A stretch of 64,000 nt of DNA from Basidiobolus meristosporus CBS 931.73 (lineage: Eukaryota > Basidiobolomycota > Basidiobolomycetes > Basidiobolales > Basidiobolaceae): contig MCFE01000450.1 in assembly GCA_002104905.1 (NCBI GenBank), positions 1 through 64,000 on the forward strand. The letters run 5' to 3'. The position numbers and the translations under genes were made by a program. Under the pieces are notes generated by a model. The model was not told where the DNA came from. It worked only from the letters and a program-made list of their open reading frames with translations, and ran no database searches. Each line of letters begins with the position of its first letter. Position 1 is the stretch's first letter. Below are positions 1 through 10,782 of the stretch, one piece after another.

Positions 1-1708
1 GTCTCAGTATAGTCAAGTCCTTTTGTTTGAGAGTATCTTTTGGCTACAAGTCTTGCTTTGTATCTTTCAATTGTACCATCAGCCTTGTATTTTGTCTTGA
101 AGACCCATCAGCATCCAATTGATTTTTGGGTTGATTGGTAATTTGACTAAGTCCCAAGTATGATTTTCCATCAGGGCCTGATATTCCTCAGTCATTGCAG
201 ATTTCCAAAAACTTTGTCTGAGGGCTATTTAGGGCCTCTTTTACAGTCTGGGGTTCATCAATATGGACTGAATAGGCATAGGCTAAGTTTGTACCCTCAT
301 TGATATAGTAATTTGGGCTATTTCTTGTCCACTTAGATCTCCAGGCATTTGATACTAGAATGATCACTTCCGGGATATTCCTAGGCACTGTTTCTGGCTG
401 AACCATGGTTGTAGAGTCCTCTGGAGTCAAAAATTTTTTATTGTTTTGCTCTGATTCAATCCTGATAATTGGTGGACTTGAGATCAAATTTTTGTCATCA
501 TCTGATGTCATTTTTTGTGAAAATTTTGAATTTTCATCAAACAACACATCCCTGGACTTGATTAGTTCCTTTGCTTTGGTATTGCAGAGTCTGTGAGCCT
601 TACTCTCATTGCAGTAGCCCAAAAATGTGCATTTTACACTTATTGGCTCAATCTTTGACTGATTTCCAGCCAGTTTTTTGGCATATGCCGTACACCCAAA
701 TATTCTGAGATGTTCTGCACTTGGTCTGTATCCATACCATGCTTCAAATGAAGTAGAATCATAAAGTAGTTTGTTATAACTTGTATCATTAAGGTATACA
801 GCAGTGGCAACTGATCCAGCCCAAAAATCATGGGATAATTTTTGATCATGGATCATAGATCTTGCAATATCAATTATTGATCTGTTAGCTTGTTCTGCTA
901 CTCCATTTTGCTGTGGGGAGTATGGTACAGTAGTCTCTTGCTTTATCCCATGAATTTTGCAGAAGTGGATGAAGAGTTTTGAGGTATATTCTCCACCTTT
1001 ATCAGAGCGTATTTTCTTGATTATTTCACCAGTTTCTCTCTCCACCATGGCTTTAAACTCCCTGAACTTAGACAGAGCTTCTTCCTTTCTCTCCATGAAG
1101 TAGACCCATGTGTATCTTGTATAATCATCAATAAGAGTGATTAAATACTTCATCCCACCTAAGGATAAATTTTGCATTGGTCCACACAGATCTGAGTGAA
1201 TTTGATCTAATTTTTTCTTAGTTTTGATCAACTCAGAGTTCTTGAACAGTTGTCTGGCTTGTTTCCCATATATGCAGGCTTCACAGGTCTCCAAATTAGC
1301 TGGGGGATCAATTTTTACTCCAGAAATTAGCTGATCTTTGATCATTTTGCACAAATAATCAAAGTTGATGTGCCTAAATCTCCTATGCCAAAGCATTGGT
1401 GTTTCTTCATTTAAGTTACTTATATTGGCTTCCAAATATGATGGAATATTAGTCAAATTGTATAGATTCAGTTCTCTGATGCTCAAAGCAATATGAGCAC
1501 CATTTTGATCAGTGATCCTGTATCCAGAATTGTCAAAACTGAAACTGAGTCCTTCTGCTGTGGCCTTGCTTACAAAGAGTAGGTTCTTGGCTATTTCTGG
1601 TACATAGAGTACTTCTTTAAAAGGCAGTGTATAACTTCCCTCACTGCTTCCAAGATTTACTTGGATAGTTCCTTCTCCCACTGCATCAAGTGTTCTATTG
1701 TCACCCAT
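1..1708 (-). pseudogene. Copia-1 A Pol: GAG-pre-integrase, integrase core and start of RT
   Basis: A 506-codon open stretch (188-1708) covers the integrase; the RT start follows at 1-187 in another frame. Near residues 107-150 there is an HHCC zinc-binding region (WHRRFRH...CEACIYGK). The DDE triad is seen as HSDLCGPM, RSDKGGEYT and NGVAEQANR. The integrase would act in the nucleus, joining cDNA to the target. RT begins around SPQTKF but the frame changes near base 190, and the conserved GCRWVFKTKY region is damaged. The integrase stretch has no internal stop, so it is younger than most pieces here, but the polyprotein as a whole is broken. Confidence 0.85.
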
Positions 1709-2627
1709 GAAAACCTTCTTAATTGGAATTTCTTGATATTGGGTAAAAAGTTCTTTTTGGTGTGTAAAGTGTTGAGATGCTCCAGAGTCAATATACCACG
1801 TCTAAGAATCCTTGTTTGTGGTCATATTTAGTGCAGATATGAATAGTCTATCTTCATTTGTTGCAGCATTTCCATATACAGGCTACTTTTGCTGATTATC
1901 TTTCTTTTTGAGACATTGGTCTGATGTGTGTCCTTTCCTTTAGCAGTAGTTACAAAACAGGTTGCTGTTGCCTTTGTAGGCTCTTGAGTTCCTCCTTTGC
2001 TGGTTATCATTGCTTATTAAAGCATTTTCTTCTTCTTTCTTATTTGCGCTTGATTTTCTTGATTCTTCATCCAGGAGCCTTCCATATACGTAATTTAAGG
2101 TCAAATCTTCAGTTCTGGACTCTAGGGCTGATACAAGGCCCTGAAACTCATCTGTCAGGCTATTCAGGATGGTAACTATCACATCCTCATCAGTAGTTGG
2201 TATGCCCACAGATTCCATTTCATCTACCAGCAGGGTAATTCTGTTAATCAGATTTGTCATTTCTTCTCCTGGCAGCATCTTTGTAGTAAAATTTTTTGTC
2301 TCAGATACATCTTCTTGGCAGCTGAACATGACTGGTAGGTGTCTTCTGATGCTTTCCAGGCATTTTTTGCCATTTTTGCTCTGGAGCATTGAATTAGCAA
2401 TTTGTCCTTAACATTAAGGCAAATGCAGTTAAAGGCACTTTGTTCTTTCTTCTGGTACTTTAAGGCTTCCTCTCCCATATTTTAGGAGGGCATTCTTCTC
2501 CCATGACAATATCCAAAAGGCCTCTTTCTTGTAGCAGCATCTTCATCTTAACCTTCCACACTTGGTAGTTAGATTGATCCAACTTTTCAGCAGAGGGAAA
2601 AGTTCCAGTAATAGCAGTGGCTGGCAT
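1709..2627 (-). pseudogene. Copia-1 A Gag and aspartic protease, frameshifted
   Basis: Gag probably starts at the ATG complementary to 2625-2627 (MPATAITGTF), the start kept in other copies; an ATG inside the primer site is upstream in frame. Gag then runs through at least three frames: 2786-2460, 2478-2257 and 2389-1940. It is a UBN2/retrotran-gag type capsid with conserved LTLNYVYGRLLDEE. The zinc knuckle is split by a frameshift after LFCNYC near 1940. The protease motif DSGAS is readable near 1780-1800, just after an in-frame TAG. Gag would package element RNA into particles in the cytoplasm; this copy cannot make it without frame repair. Confidence 0.8.
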
Positions 2628-2646
2628 TGCCAAGAGTGACAGCTTG

Positions 2647-2658
2647 GGGCTCATAACC
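2647..2658 (-). promoter_or_regulatory. Primer-binding site, half-tRNA-iMet type
   Basis: On the minus strand GGTTATGAGCCC directly follows the LTR end ACAACA. It is complementary to the anticodon stem-loop region of initiator tRNA-Met (CAT anticodon), as in Drosophila copia, where an internally cleaved tRNA half primes minus-strand synthesis. The same site follows the LTR at 48994-49342 and, slightly changed, in copy F and Copia-2. Confidence 0.75.
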
Positions 2659-3007
2659 TGTTGTAAGAGTCTTGGAGATATTGGAAGTGGTTGGGAAGAC
2701 AAGTAGATTATGTGGTTCTCACTTAAAGATTTATTGAATGTAAAAGTAGTATTTATACTTTTACCTGGTCTTGCCATAATGTGCATGTAGAATAGATTAA
2801 GGAAGGTCCCAAGAACATGTGTGCAAAGTTTGGGGCTGTTTAGACAGCTTTGAGAATTTTCATATTCTGGGTACCTGGTATTTTGGTGAGAATATTCTAA
2901 GTAAATCCTAACAAGGAATTTGGTCAGTATTCTCTAGGATTTGAAGGTGATGATCTAAGTGACTAAGCTAGGTGAATATTTAGGTGGAAATACAAATTTT
3001 TACAACA
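2659..3007 (-). repeat. Copia-1 A 5' LTR
   Basis: A 349-bp repeat with TGTTGTAAGAG and TACAACA ends, matching other copies at 4658, 6798, 48994, 56432, 59965, 61291 and 62102. It holds a TATA-like stretch in the AAGTATAAATAC region of the element strand. Confidence 0.95.
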
Positions 3008-4645
3008 GAAATAGCCCAAATCACTATATCAATGCAGGTACAAACTTAGCCTATGCCTATTCAGTCCATATCAATGAACCCCAGACTGTAAAAGAGGCCC
3101 TAAATAGCCCTCAGACAAAGTTTTGGAGATCTGCAATGACTGAGGAATATCAGGCCCTGATGGAAAATCAAACTTGGGACTTAGTCAAATTACCAATCAA
3201 CCAAAAATCAATTGGATGCTGATGGATCTTCAAGACAAAATACAAGGCTGATGGTACAATTGAAAGATACAAAGCAAGACTTGTGGCCAAAGGATACTCT
3301 CAAACAAAAGGACTTGACTATACTGAGACCTTTGCACCAGTAGCCAAGTTTAATTCCATCAGATTAATATTGGCTATTGCAGCCAGGTATAAGTTTTTGA
3401 TTCATCAAATGGATGCAAAAACTGGATTTTTGAGTGGGGAACTTGATGAGAATGTGTATATGGACCAGCCTGATGGGTTTGTTGACCAAGATAACCCCCA
3501 TTTGGTCTGCAAGCTTAAAAAGTCACTATATGGTCTCCAACAATCACCAGGAGCCTGGAATTGCAAGATAGATTCTTATTTGGAATCTTTGAGTTTCAAA
3601 AGAAGTAATGCTGACTATAGTATATACTATAAGCCAGATAGAGCAAATCCAGTTCTATTAGCTCTATATGTGGATGATTTTATTATAGCCACCAATAACC
3701 TAGAAACATTGGAAGAGACTAAATCCAACCCATCTAAGGAGTTAAGGATGTCTGATCTGGGAGAACTCAGTTATTACTTAGGGATTATGTTCTCCATAGA
3801 CATAAGTACCCATACTATCACCCTAAGTCAGTCCAAGTATATTCAAGATATACTAAAGAAGTACCAAATGGAAGACTGTAAACCAGCAGCTACCCCGCTG
3901 GAGACAAGCCTTAACTTGGTCAAAACTCAACCAAGTCAAGAGAGCTTGGTGCCATCTGAAAGCCCTAGCTCTGCTTATCAATATATTGTTGGCAGTCTGA
4001 TGTATATCATGCTTGGAACATGTCCAGGTATCTCATATTCAGTGGGAGTTTTCAGCCAACATAATCAGAACTATGGATCTGATCATATTACAACAGTTAA
4101 GCAAATTTTTAGATACCTAAAAGGAACTGCTGATATCTGCTTAAAATACACCTAGAAGGATTCAGAACAGGATCTTATGGGATACTCTGATACTGATTGG
4201 GGACAAAACCTAGAAGACAGAAGATCCACCACAGGATACACCTTTCTTTACTGTAAAGGCGCAATTTCATGGAATTCAAGAGAGCAACCAACTGTAGCAC
4301 CTTCTACCACAGAGGCAGAGTATATGGCAGCCTGTGAAGCTACAAAAGTAGCAATGTGGTAATGAAAGCTCTTTAGAGATTTAGGCCTATGTAAAAAAAT
4401 GCTTATTACTTTATTTCAAGATAAGCAAGGATGTATACAATTAGGTGGAAATCCAACTTTTCAGGCTAAACCAAGCACATAGATATTAGATATCATTTCA
4501 CATGTGAAGCTATAGAGAATAGCTTAGTTAGCTTAGTTTACTGCCCTTCAGATGAAATGATTGCAGATATATTTACCAAACCATTAGCTGGTGACAAGTT
4601 TGAATATCTTAGGTCAAAATTAGGACTAGTCAGTATGAACAGTTA
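3008..4645 (+). pseudogene. Copia-1 B Pol: RT and RNase H, 5' truncated
   Basis: Begins in mid-Pol at the copy A LTR insertion. RT blocks are readable: [23 protein letters not shown] (usual HQMDVKTAFLNG), KSLYGLQQSP, and ALYVDDFIIA with the catalytic YVDD. RNase H follows with GYSDTDWG and [10 protein letters not shown]. In-frame stops occur at about 3220 (TGA in the GCRWVF motif), 4153-4155 (TAG) and 4360-4362 (TAA), and there is a frame loss after 4440. The 5' half, with Gag and integrase, should lie left of the window because copy A interrupts it. Not functional. Confidence 0.9.
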
Positions 4646-4657
4646 GCTGAGTGGGAG

Positions 4658-5006
4658 TGTTGTAAAAATTTGTAATTCCACCTAAATATTCACCTAAATT
4701 AGTCACTTAGATCACTACCTTCTATTCCTAGAGAATACTGACCAAATTCCTTGTTGGGATTTACATAGATTATTTTCACCAGAATACCATGTACTCAGAT
4801 TGTGAAAATTCTCAAAGTTGTCCAAACAGCCCTAAACTTTGCACATATGTTCTTGGGATCTGCCTTAGTCTATTCTACATGCTTGTTAAGCTAAGATCAA
4901 GTAAAAGTATAAATACTACTTATACATTCAATAAATAATTAAGTGAACACAACACAATCTACTTGTTCTCCCAATCACTTCAAATATCTCCAAAACTCTT
5001 ACAACA
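4658..5006 (+). repeat. Copia-1 B 3' LTR
   Basis: A 349-bp LTR, TGTTGTAAAAATT...CTTACAACA. The purine-rich tract GAGTGGGAG immediately upstream (4649-4657) is the expected plus-strand primer. Flanking sequence after 5006 is Rep-X, so this element landed in or beside Rep-X. Confidence 0.93.
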
Positions 5007-5534
5007 GAAAAAGCATAGTTACATTCAAGAGGCACTCAGTCAAAGTAGTAGTGAAGGAACAGACAGTAATGAAGACAAAGGGCTTCCTCAAGTGCCCATC
5101 ATAATCAAAACTCAGAGCTCAAAGCAAGCAGTAATGCAATGTCAAATAGCCAGAAGAGTAGAAGTAAGGCAAAGCCGGCTGAAGCAGATGCATCATTGCA
5201 GCATTTGTCTAGGAGAATATGCTATAGCACATAAGAAGCACTAAGTCAAAGTAGCAGTCAAAAACCTGGCAATAATACAGGTAAAGGCAAGGTAAAGCTA
5301 AAGGATGAGGAATCTACCCAAGCAGGTGACAGAGCTGCATGAGAAGTGCTGTAGTTTACACTAGTTAATGCCATCAACTTTACACAGTCAGAATCCCACA
5401 ATTGCCAAGAACCCTATGAGAAACAACTCTGATAATACTCTCCACAGGCCATCACAAAATTTAAGTTCCACTACAAAGAGGGACTGAACTTGGCAGACAC
5501 TGTACAACAACTGTCAAAACAATTGCACCTCAGT
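5007..5534 (+). repeat. Rep-X fragment, degenerate
   Basis: Two diverged copies of the Rep-X internal unit (CAAGA(A/G)GCACTCAGTCAAAG-like) start near 5021 and 5229, about 208 bp apart, matching the 210-bp period of the copy at 17.9 kb. From about 5405 the sequence (CCCTATGAGAA..., ATTGCACCTC) matches the Rep-X end at 8781-8910, but here it is inverted relative to the repeat units. Only a short reading frame survives (4963-5244). See the Rep-X entries at 10783 and 17700. Confidence 0.65.
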
Positions 5535-6797
5535 CAATCTTTCTAATGTTGCTCAGAATAGTGCTTTTCTTGCTTTATTTACTCTTCATAATGCTCCAGA
5601 CACATTTCTCTCAGCAGATGTCTTCTTACATGAGTATACTGTGCATTGATAAGTATCTTAACTATTTTACCTAATCTGCTGTTTTTTCCAATATATGACT
5701 TTCCTCTGTATTTACCTGCCAATATACTGAATCTCTTCTGATATCCAAATGTATGCTCTACCCTCACTCTGAAACAATTAAGTATCTCATTGTAGAGCTT
5801 CTGCTTCCTGCTAAGCACACCATTCCTTGGCTTCCTATATGCTGTAATAAATCCTAATCTCTGACAATCCTCTCTTGTATTTGCTAAGTCTATCATATAT
5901 TTCTCCCCTCTGCTGAGTTGAGGATGATTCACTACTCATAGTGCTTTGTCATGCCTACTTCCAGCAAATGGCCCACTGAACCAAATGATGTTACTGTTAT
6001 ATCCAAAAGAAAAGTGTAATAAACTCTTGAATGAGCTAACTGAACCTAAGTGAGAACTAAGTGCAGAATCTTAGAACTGTCAAGAGTGACATAAGTATTA
6101 GCAGAGATGTTCTGGTCTAATATTGGTCTTGTATGTAGCTGAGTTGGGCTGTAAAGGTAACAGAGTTGGTTTGCTATGCAGGCTGGGCTTGGTGTTCTTG
6201 GGAGTGCTAGATATCCTAGGCTTGGATAGAAAATAGAATGAGATTGTTGAGTTCTTAGTTTGGCTGAGGAACAATCTTAATTTTGTTGAGACACACACTA
6301 AACCAAAAGGCTCAGTAAGCTTCATTTATATTTTTCTGAACTAGTTGAATTAGTAAGCACCAAGTGACTGGACTAATAGAAATCTATTGGGGTGTTCATA
6401 GGCACATAAGATAAAGGAGAAATTGCATCATTAATGAGCTGATGTCTTAGCTACTGCTAAGTGGTTGGATAGATCTCAGATGACTACTCACTTGAAAAGG
6501 CTTAGTAGATCAGTTGAGGATGCAATGACCATATGAAAATTATCAGGTGTGACAGCTAAAAATAGATTCTGAGAAGTGATAAAATAAACCATACCTGGGA
6601 TTAGTTATGTTTGGGCTAGGGAAAGACAGTTAGGGTGCTAGATTTTCTAACAGAGTAAAATAGGCTAAGTTTCAAATGTTAATGCACTATAGTCACCCTC
6701 AATGTCAGAGAGTGCTTGAAACTTCACACAGTGTGCCTTGTACTTGCCAGAATAAAAGTACCTCTGCCCTCTATAAGGTCTGTTAATCCTGACTGGG
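5535..6797 (-). pseudogene. Harbinger-type DDE transposase copy 1, interrupted and truncated
   Basis: The minus strand matches the better copy at 41331-42257 almost base for base. It keeps the C-terminal part (5579-5932) with AYRKPRNGVLSRKQKLYNEI and RVRVEHTFGYQKRFSIL, where the last catalytic Glu sits. The match stops at about 5992 and resumes at about 6681 (CCCTCAATGTCAGAGAGTGC) up to 6797, so 690 bp of foreign sequence splits it. The N-terminal part is removed by the Copia-1 G LTR at 6798. The protein would bind element ends and catalyse cut-and-paste; this copy cannot. Confidence 0.82.
5993..6680. other. Unclassified insertion within the Harbinger gene, about 690 bp
   Basis: Absent from the paralogous transposase at 41.7 kb, so its limits are set by that alignment to within a few bases. 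It holds one 75-codon minus-strand frame (6098-6325) with no recognisable domain. I see no convincing terminal inverted repeat or LTR. The ends CTGTTATATCC and TGCACTATAG are AT-rich and flanked by TTA/TCA. It could be a MITE-like element or a solo LTR of an unseen family. Confidence 0.5.
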
Positions 6798-7147
6798 TGC
6801 TGTAAGAGTCTTGGAGAAATTGGAAGTGATTTGGTGGACAAGTAGATTATGAGGTTCTCACTTAATGATTTATTGAATGTAAAAGTAATATTTATACTTT
6901 TAAATGGGCTTCACATAACAAGCATGTAGAATAGACTAAGGAATGTTCCAAGAACATGTGTGCAAAGTTTGGGGCTGTTTGAACAACTTTGAGAATTTTT
7001 CATATTCTGGGTACCTGGTATTTTGGTGAAAATATTCCAAGTAAGTCCCAACAAGGATTTTGGTCAGTATTCTCTAGGAATAGAAGGTAGTGATCTAAGT
7101 GAATAAGTTAGGTGAATATTTAGGCGGAATTACAAATTCTTACAACA
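6798..7147 (-). repeat. Copia-1 G 3' LTR
   Basis: A 350-bp Copia-1 LTR with TGCTGTAAGAG at the left (changed from TGTTG) and TACAACA at the right, joined to the pol end by the polypurine tract complement CTCCCACTCAGCT at 7148-7160. Confidence 0.92.
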
Positions 7148-8780
7148 CTCCCACTCAGCTAAATGTTCATACTGACTAGTCCTAATTTTGACCTAAGCTA
7201 TTCAAACTTGTCTCTAGCTATTGGTATGGTAAATATATCTGCAATCATTTCATCTGAAGGACAGTTAACTAAGCTAACTAAGTTATTCTCTATAGCTTCA
7301 CATGTGAAATGATATCTAATATCTACGAATTTGTTTCTAGCATGAAAAGTTGGATTTCTACCTTTTTGTATACATCCTTGATTATCTTGACATAAAGCAA
7401 TAAGCATTTTTTGACATAGGCCTAAATCTGTAAGAAGCTTTCTTAACCACATTGCTACTTTTGTAGCTTCACAGGCTGCCATATACTCTGCCTCTGTGGT
7501 AGAAAGTGCAACAGTTGGCTGCTTTGTTGAATTCCATGAGATTGCTCCCTTACAGTAAGGAAAGGTGTATCCTATGGTGGATCTTCTGTCTTCCAAATCT
7601 TGTCCCAAAGCAGCATCAGAGTATCCCACAAGATCCTGTTCTGACTCCTTATAAGTGCATCTTAAGCAGATATTGGCAGTTCCCTTTAGGTATTTAAAAA
7701 TCTGCTTAACTGCAGCAATATGATCAGATCTATAGCTCTGATTATGTTGGCTGGCAACTCCCACTGAATATGAGATATCTGGATGTGTTCCAAACATGTA
7801 AATCATCAGACTGCCAACCATATATTGATAAGGAAAGTTAGGGCACTCAGGTGGCCCCAAGCTCTCATGATTTGGTTGAGTTTTGACCAAGTTAAGGCTT
7901 GTCTCCAGTGGGGTAGCTGCTGGTTGACAGTCTTCCATTTGGTACTTCTTTAGTATATCTTGAATATACTTGGATTGGCTTAGTGTGATAATCTGGATAC
8001 TTCTGTCTATGGGGAACTTGATCCCTAAGTAGTAACTGAGTTGTCCTAGATTGGACATCTTGAACCCCTAAGATAGGCTAGATTTAGCTTCTTTTAATGT
8101 TTCTAGGTTATTGGCAGCTATAATAAGATAATCCATGCAAAGAGCTAATAAAACTAGATTTGCTCTATCTGGTTTATAGTATATACTATACTCAGCATTA
8201 CTCCTTTTGAAACCCAAAGATTCCAAATAAGAATCTATCTTGCAATTCCAGGTTCTCAGTGATTGTTAGGGACCAAATAGAGACTTTTAAGCTTGTAGAC
8301 CAAGTGGGGGCTATCATGGTCAACAGGCCCATCAAGCTGGTCCATATACACATCCTCCACAAGTTCTCCATTCAAAAGTCCAGTTTTTACAACCATTTGA
8401 TGAATTAAAGACTCATATTTGGCTGCAATAGCCAGTATTAATCTGATGGAATTAAACTTGGCTACTAGTGTAAAGGTCTCAGTATGGTAAAGTCCTTCTG
8501 TTTGAGAGTATCCTTTGGCCACAAGTCTTGCTTTGTATCTTTCACTTGCACCATCAGCCTTGTATTTTGTCTTGAAGACCCATCAGCATCCAATTGATTT
8601 TTGGTTGATTGGTAATTGGACTAAGTCCCAAGTTTAATTTTCCATCAGGGCCTAATATTCCTCAGTCATTGCAGATCTCCAAAACTTTGTCTGAGGGCTA
8701 TCTAGGGCCTCTTTTACAGTCTGGGGCTCATCAATATGGACTGAATAAGCATAGGCTAAGCTTGTACCCTCATTGATATA
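7148..8780 (-). pseudogene. Copia-1 G Pol: RT and RNase H remnant
   Basis: Minus-strand RT/RNase H. Readable blocks include MSNLGQLSYYLGIKF, YMVGSLM, GYSDAALGQ and [19 protein letters not shown] in the 286-codon frame 7198-8058, and AKGYSQTEGL at 8256-8522. The RT catalytic region near 8130 reads LCMDYLIIA rather than LYVDDLIIA, so the catalytic aspartate pair is lost. Homology ends at 8780 within the region upstream of RT and Rep-X begins, so the 5' half of the element is gone. No matching LTR on the right. Confidence 0.87.
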
Positions 8781-9261
8781 CCCTATGAAAAATTATTGTA
8801 ATGATCCTGTCAAAAGGCCATCACAAAGCTAAAGTCCCATGACTAAGAGCTAGTTATCCTGTCAGGACACCATCCAGAGACTGTTGAAAAAAAATTGCAC
8901 CCCATATTTTATAGAAATGTTGTCAAAATTTTTCATCACAACAATGCATAAGTGGCTTTTGGTTGGTTCCCTACCAGTTTGCTTACTTTCTGATCCTGGA
9001 CACTCTATCTCCTCCTATATTTGTGTGCATTACTGGCTATTGCCTCTTTTTCACACTCCTTACTTCCTGACTCAACTATTTCTATTATATTTCATGTGTA
9101 CAAATTGATTTATTTCCATTGAAGCTTCAGTTGTACCTCAATTGCCAATTGTATTGACCTATACAAGTCCCTATACCCTACACTAACATTAAGCCCAACC
9201 CCACATTCAGCAAGTGACTCCATTACAATCCACCACCTAATAAGTATTTCTGCTGTAATGA
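8781..9261 (-). repeat. Rep-X 3' end, minus orientation
   Basis: Reverse complement of 18735-19207: shared blocks include the end CCCTATGAAAAATT, GGCCATCACAAAG, and CCTCAATTGCCAATTGTATTG. With 10783-11910 it forms one minus-strand Rep-X copy split by the two Gypsy-2 LTRs in between; about 490 bp of the middle of Rep-X is missing at that split. A 74-codon plus-strand frame inside (8884-9108) looks non-coding. Confidence 0.7.
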
Positions 9262-10066
9262 TGTGGTAGGGTAAACATACCTCCTACAGACAAGTTTATT
9301 CATATAGCTATTATGTAGTACTTATCCATATTTTGTCTTATCAGCTTTATCCCATTCTTCTTTTGCCCATATTATTAGTATTTTCCCCATATGATGTTTA
9401 CCCTGATTAGTTATTAGCATTAGTTACTCCAGATGTTATTTGGTTTTGTGATGTGTATAAGTATCTACATTAGGCAAGTACCTGCATCAGTACCTGTGAC
9501 ACATGACCTAAGTCTGTGTTACCATCCCTACCATTGATATACTATATATGGTATCTTATACTGCATAGCTCTCAGACTACTGTTCCCTGATTAGTTGGAT
9601 GTGCTGTGCCTTTTAGAACCTTCAGGGACATTCTTGGCCCATTTTTAGCTCATAGTGATGTCATCAAGAGTTCCACTGATGCCTGGAATTCTCTAGAACT
9701 TTGTCATTAGTGATTGCTTGGCAATCAGGAAAAGTATTTAAGGGAAGTTAATCCCTCATCAATAAATCATCCCTTCAATCAGAAACACTTCTCCCTTATT
9801 GATTAGCAGTCAATCACTGCACCTGCCTTCAACAGTTACATGTTGGACTTGACATCAATGGAGCTTTTCAGGGTTGTGCACAAGACACACAGAGGCCTTT
9901 GGAGACACTTGGAGCACCTAGGAAGCTAGAGAAGCAGGAGATTTTACCATAATGACATATTGACATAGGCACCGGCAGCTTATACCCAGAGGTTATTGCA
10001 CCCATCAGACACCTCATGCACCTTGAGTTGTGTAGCTTCTCCCAGGAGTACCTCTACACCACCACA
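9262..10066 (+). repeat. Gypsy-2a LTR, solo-like
   Basis: An 805-bp LTR with TGTGGTAGGGTAAACA at the left and TACACCACCACA at the right, giving an inverted TGTGGT/ACCACA terminus. It matches the minus-strand LTRs at 11911-12715 and 14709-15519. A TATTTAAGGG motif near 9730 could serve as TATA box. No internal region is attached on either side. Flanking pentamers (AATGA and ATCCT) do not match, so it is not a clean solo LTR from one insertion. Confidence 0.8.
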
Positions 10067-10070
10067 ATCC

Positions 10071-10782
10071 TGTGGTTCCACAACTTTGGTGGGAACCTAA
10101 TGGTGTTATGCCACTGTTCATTCATGGCTTCCCACATTTCCTGGTCCTCAGCCAGCACTGCAAGGTCTAGCACCTCATCAGTGAGAAAAGTATATAAGGG
10201 AGGCAATCCCTCAACAATATATTGTCATCCCTTTTATCAATATATTGACTTATTGATTAGTGTGATCACTGCTACCTGCTGCTACCTGAACTCCCAACCC
10301 CAGACCACAGGACACTCCCAGGAGACTATGCCAACAGCCAACTGACCTTGGAGGCACTACTTATGAGGAATACTAAGAGTAGGTAACTTATATTATATTT
10401 GATTCTTACCCAAGTTTGTTCTTGTGCAGGCAATGATACTTTTCTGTCTTTGTAACTATTGACCACAGCTGCATTCTTATCATGTCCCTGCTGGTGGAGT
10501 TTACAGTTGTTTTGACTTTGGAAGTTTTAGTACATTCTCATCTCAAAGGATGCTGAGCCCAGCATATACTCTTGTTAAGAAGCCAACTAAGTTGGTGATT
10601 GTAGCTCATTAGTTTTCCCTTGACAAGCTTGTGGCTTTATTCCCCATCACATTAGATTAGAGACAGAACCCAAGTATTCCTAGTAAGCTTTTACCAGGGG
10701 TTATTGCACCCAGTGAACACCCCTCAGACAAAATGCTTGAGAAGTGTTGGACGTATCTCCCTTGAACTTATACACCACCACA
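10071..10782 (+). repeat. Gypsy-2b LTR, solo-like
   Basis: A 712-bp LTR starting TGTGGTTCCACAAC and ending TTATACACCACCACA, four bases after the preceding LTR. Its right half (from about 10347) matches 42683-43118, the 5' LTR of the Gypsy-2b element, and defines the part of that LTR which is missing there. TATATAAGGG near 10193 is a likely TATA box. No internal region follows; Rep-X begins at 10783. Confidence 0.75.

Larger units (their letters stand above)
1..3007 (-). mobile_element. Copia-1 copy A, Ty1/copia retrotransposon, cut by the left window edge
   Basis: A minus-strand Ty1/copia element. Reading right to left it has a 349-bp 5' LTR (2659-3007), a primer site (2647-2658), Gag, protease, integrase and the first part of reverse transcriptase, which leaves the window at base 1. 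The order protease-integrase-RT is diagnostic of copia. The base after its LTR (3008) continues a plus-strand copia RT region in mid-gene, so copy A inserted into copy B. Its other LTR and target duplication lie outside the window. Confidence 0.9.

Noticed and set aside
5007-5340. Regularly spaced similar words, considered as a CRISPR-like array
   Set aside because: Spacing is about 208-210 bp, only two units, diverged, and matches the coding repeat of Rep-X. The window is eukaryotic.
8884-9108. 74-codon hydrophobic frame, possible membrane protein
   Set aside because: It lies antisense within the Rep-X non-coding end; the equivalent in the 17.7-kb copy does not keep the frame.
10016-10345. 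109-codon frame near the Gypsy-2 LTRs
   Set aside because: It spans the end of one LTR and the start of the next, so it is a chance frame.
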